Assembly (NCBI GenBank): GCA_900769815.1
Contig: CAAGID010000030.1
Coordinates: forward strand, 81,722-145,721
DNA length: 64,000 nt
Direction: 5' to 3'
Origin: Clostridia bacterium
Lineage (GTDB): Bacteria; Bacillota; Clostridia; Christensenellales; QALW01
A program made the position numbers and the translations under genes. The notes under the pieces are model-generated. The model searched no databases, was not told the origin of the DNA, and saw only the letters and a program-made list of their open reading frames with translations. This document shows positions 63,860 to 64,000 of the stretch, piece by piece (the stretch's first letter is position 1; each line of letters opens with the position of its first letter).

Positions 63860-64000
63860 CTGTTGCAAAAAAATACAGACGGGTGTTCCCCTCCTCAGTC
63901 TGCTGACAAAGTCGGCAGACTGCCAGAGTTCGAGAAACCCTTGCAAGTCAAGGCGCAGAACTTGCAAAAGAGGGAGTTTACACAGACGTAAATGACCGAA
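63860..64000. repeat. Hairpin-rich element, probably a dispersed repeat (cut by window edge)
   Basis: No gene is supported here. An 8-bp perfect stem (63896-63903 with 63915-63922, CAGTCTGC/GCAGACTG) has a further GAC/GTC pairing in its loop, and a second stem GTTTAC/GTAAAT surrounds 63970-63990. The phrase CTTGCAAGTCAAGGCGCAGAAC resembles repeat elements I have seen scattered in clostridial genomes, but copy number cannot be tested here. Confidence 0.45.

Noticed and set aside
1..64000. Prophage, transposase or integrase
   Set aside because: No protein with such motifs appears among the open frames, and no insertion-sequence termini were found.

Overview
The window looks like a chromosomal segment of a spore-forming, low-to-mid G+C anaerobe of the class Clostridia, probably an uncultured gut lineage. 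Supporting markers are a fused IspH-ribosomal protein S1 gene, a class III fructose-1,6-bisphosphatase, a GerW/YtfJ sporulation gene next to a DUF2953 gene, a TIGR04086 membrane-protein gene beside secD, and a biotin-dependent sodium-pumping decarboxylase. Every gene I could support lies on the minus strand, so the window reads from high to low coordinates.

Layout from left to right. 1-2.8 kb: 5' part of secD, a TIGR04086 membrane protein and a beta-CASP metallo-beta-lactamase-fold protein. 2.8-3.95 kb: a small membrane-protein gene coupled to a four-helix-bundle pseudogene with two in-frame stops, an unusual array of short hairpins, then a tRNA-Asp/tRNA-Val unit with promoter and terminator. 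4.0-24.2 kb: a fucU-like gene and an 18-gene surface-polysaccharide cluster. That cluster holds an initiating phosphoglycosyl transferase, four glycosyltransferases, Wzx- and Wzy-like proteins, a teichoic-acid-type polymerase, an SDR-cytidylyltransferase fusion, two ATP-grasp proteins and nucleotide-sugar enzymes. It reads from a consensus promoter near 24.4 kb. 24.5-39.96 kb: a purine operon (purE-purF-purM-purN-purO-purH-purD-purL) continuing into fhs, fbp, a small acidic protein and a polysaccharide deacetylase, headed by a ZTP (pfl) riboswitch with an intrinsic terminator. 40.0-48.9 kb: a pyrimidine operon (pyrC-carB-pyrK-pyrD-pyrF-pyrE-pyrB-pyrI) with a leader terminator. 49-51 kb: a DUF4886 hydrolase-like gene and a D-2-hydroxyacid dehydrogenase. 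51-60.25 kb: a sodium-pump decarboxylase set (oadG, biotin carrier, oadB, oadA), an RpiR regulator, a HI0933-type flavoprotein, cmk, plsC and ispH-rpsA, ending at a terminator. 60.27-64 kb: a pseudouridine synthase, a D,D-carboxypeptidase, gerW, DUF2953, a YwaF-like membrane protein and part of a hairpin-rich element that looks like a dispersed repeat.

The genes group by job. The purine operon ends in fhs, whose product supplies the 10-formyl-tetrahydrofolate used by PurN and PurH, and the ZTP riboswitch senses shortage of that cofactor. IMP is made by a stand-alone AICAR transformylase plus an archaeal-type PurO rather than a two-domain PurH. The pyrimidine operon holds the whole UMP pathway except carA. 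The polysaccharide cluster looks able to initiate, assemble, flip and polymerise a repeat unit and to decorate it with a polyol-phosphate-like group.

The items most worth a second look are the oad leader (a 36-residue ORF overlapping a strong terminator), the PurF that lacks the N-terminal cysteine nucleophile, the hairpin array beside the decayed four-helix-bundle gene, the SDR-cytidylyltransferase fusion, and an unusually large loop in OadB. No CRISPR array, prophage, transposase or rRNA was found.
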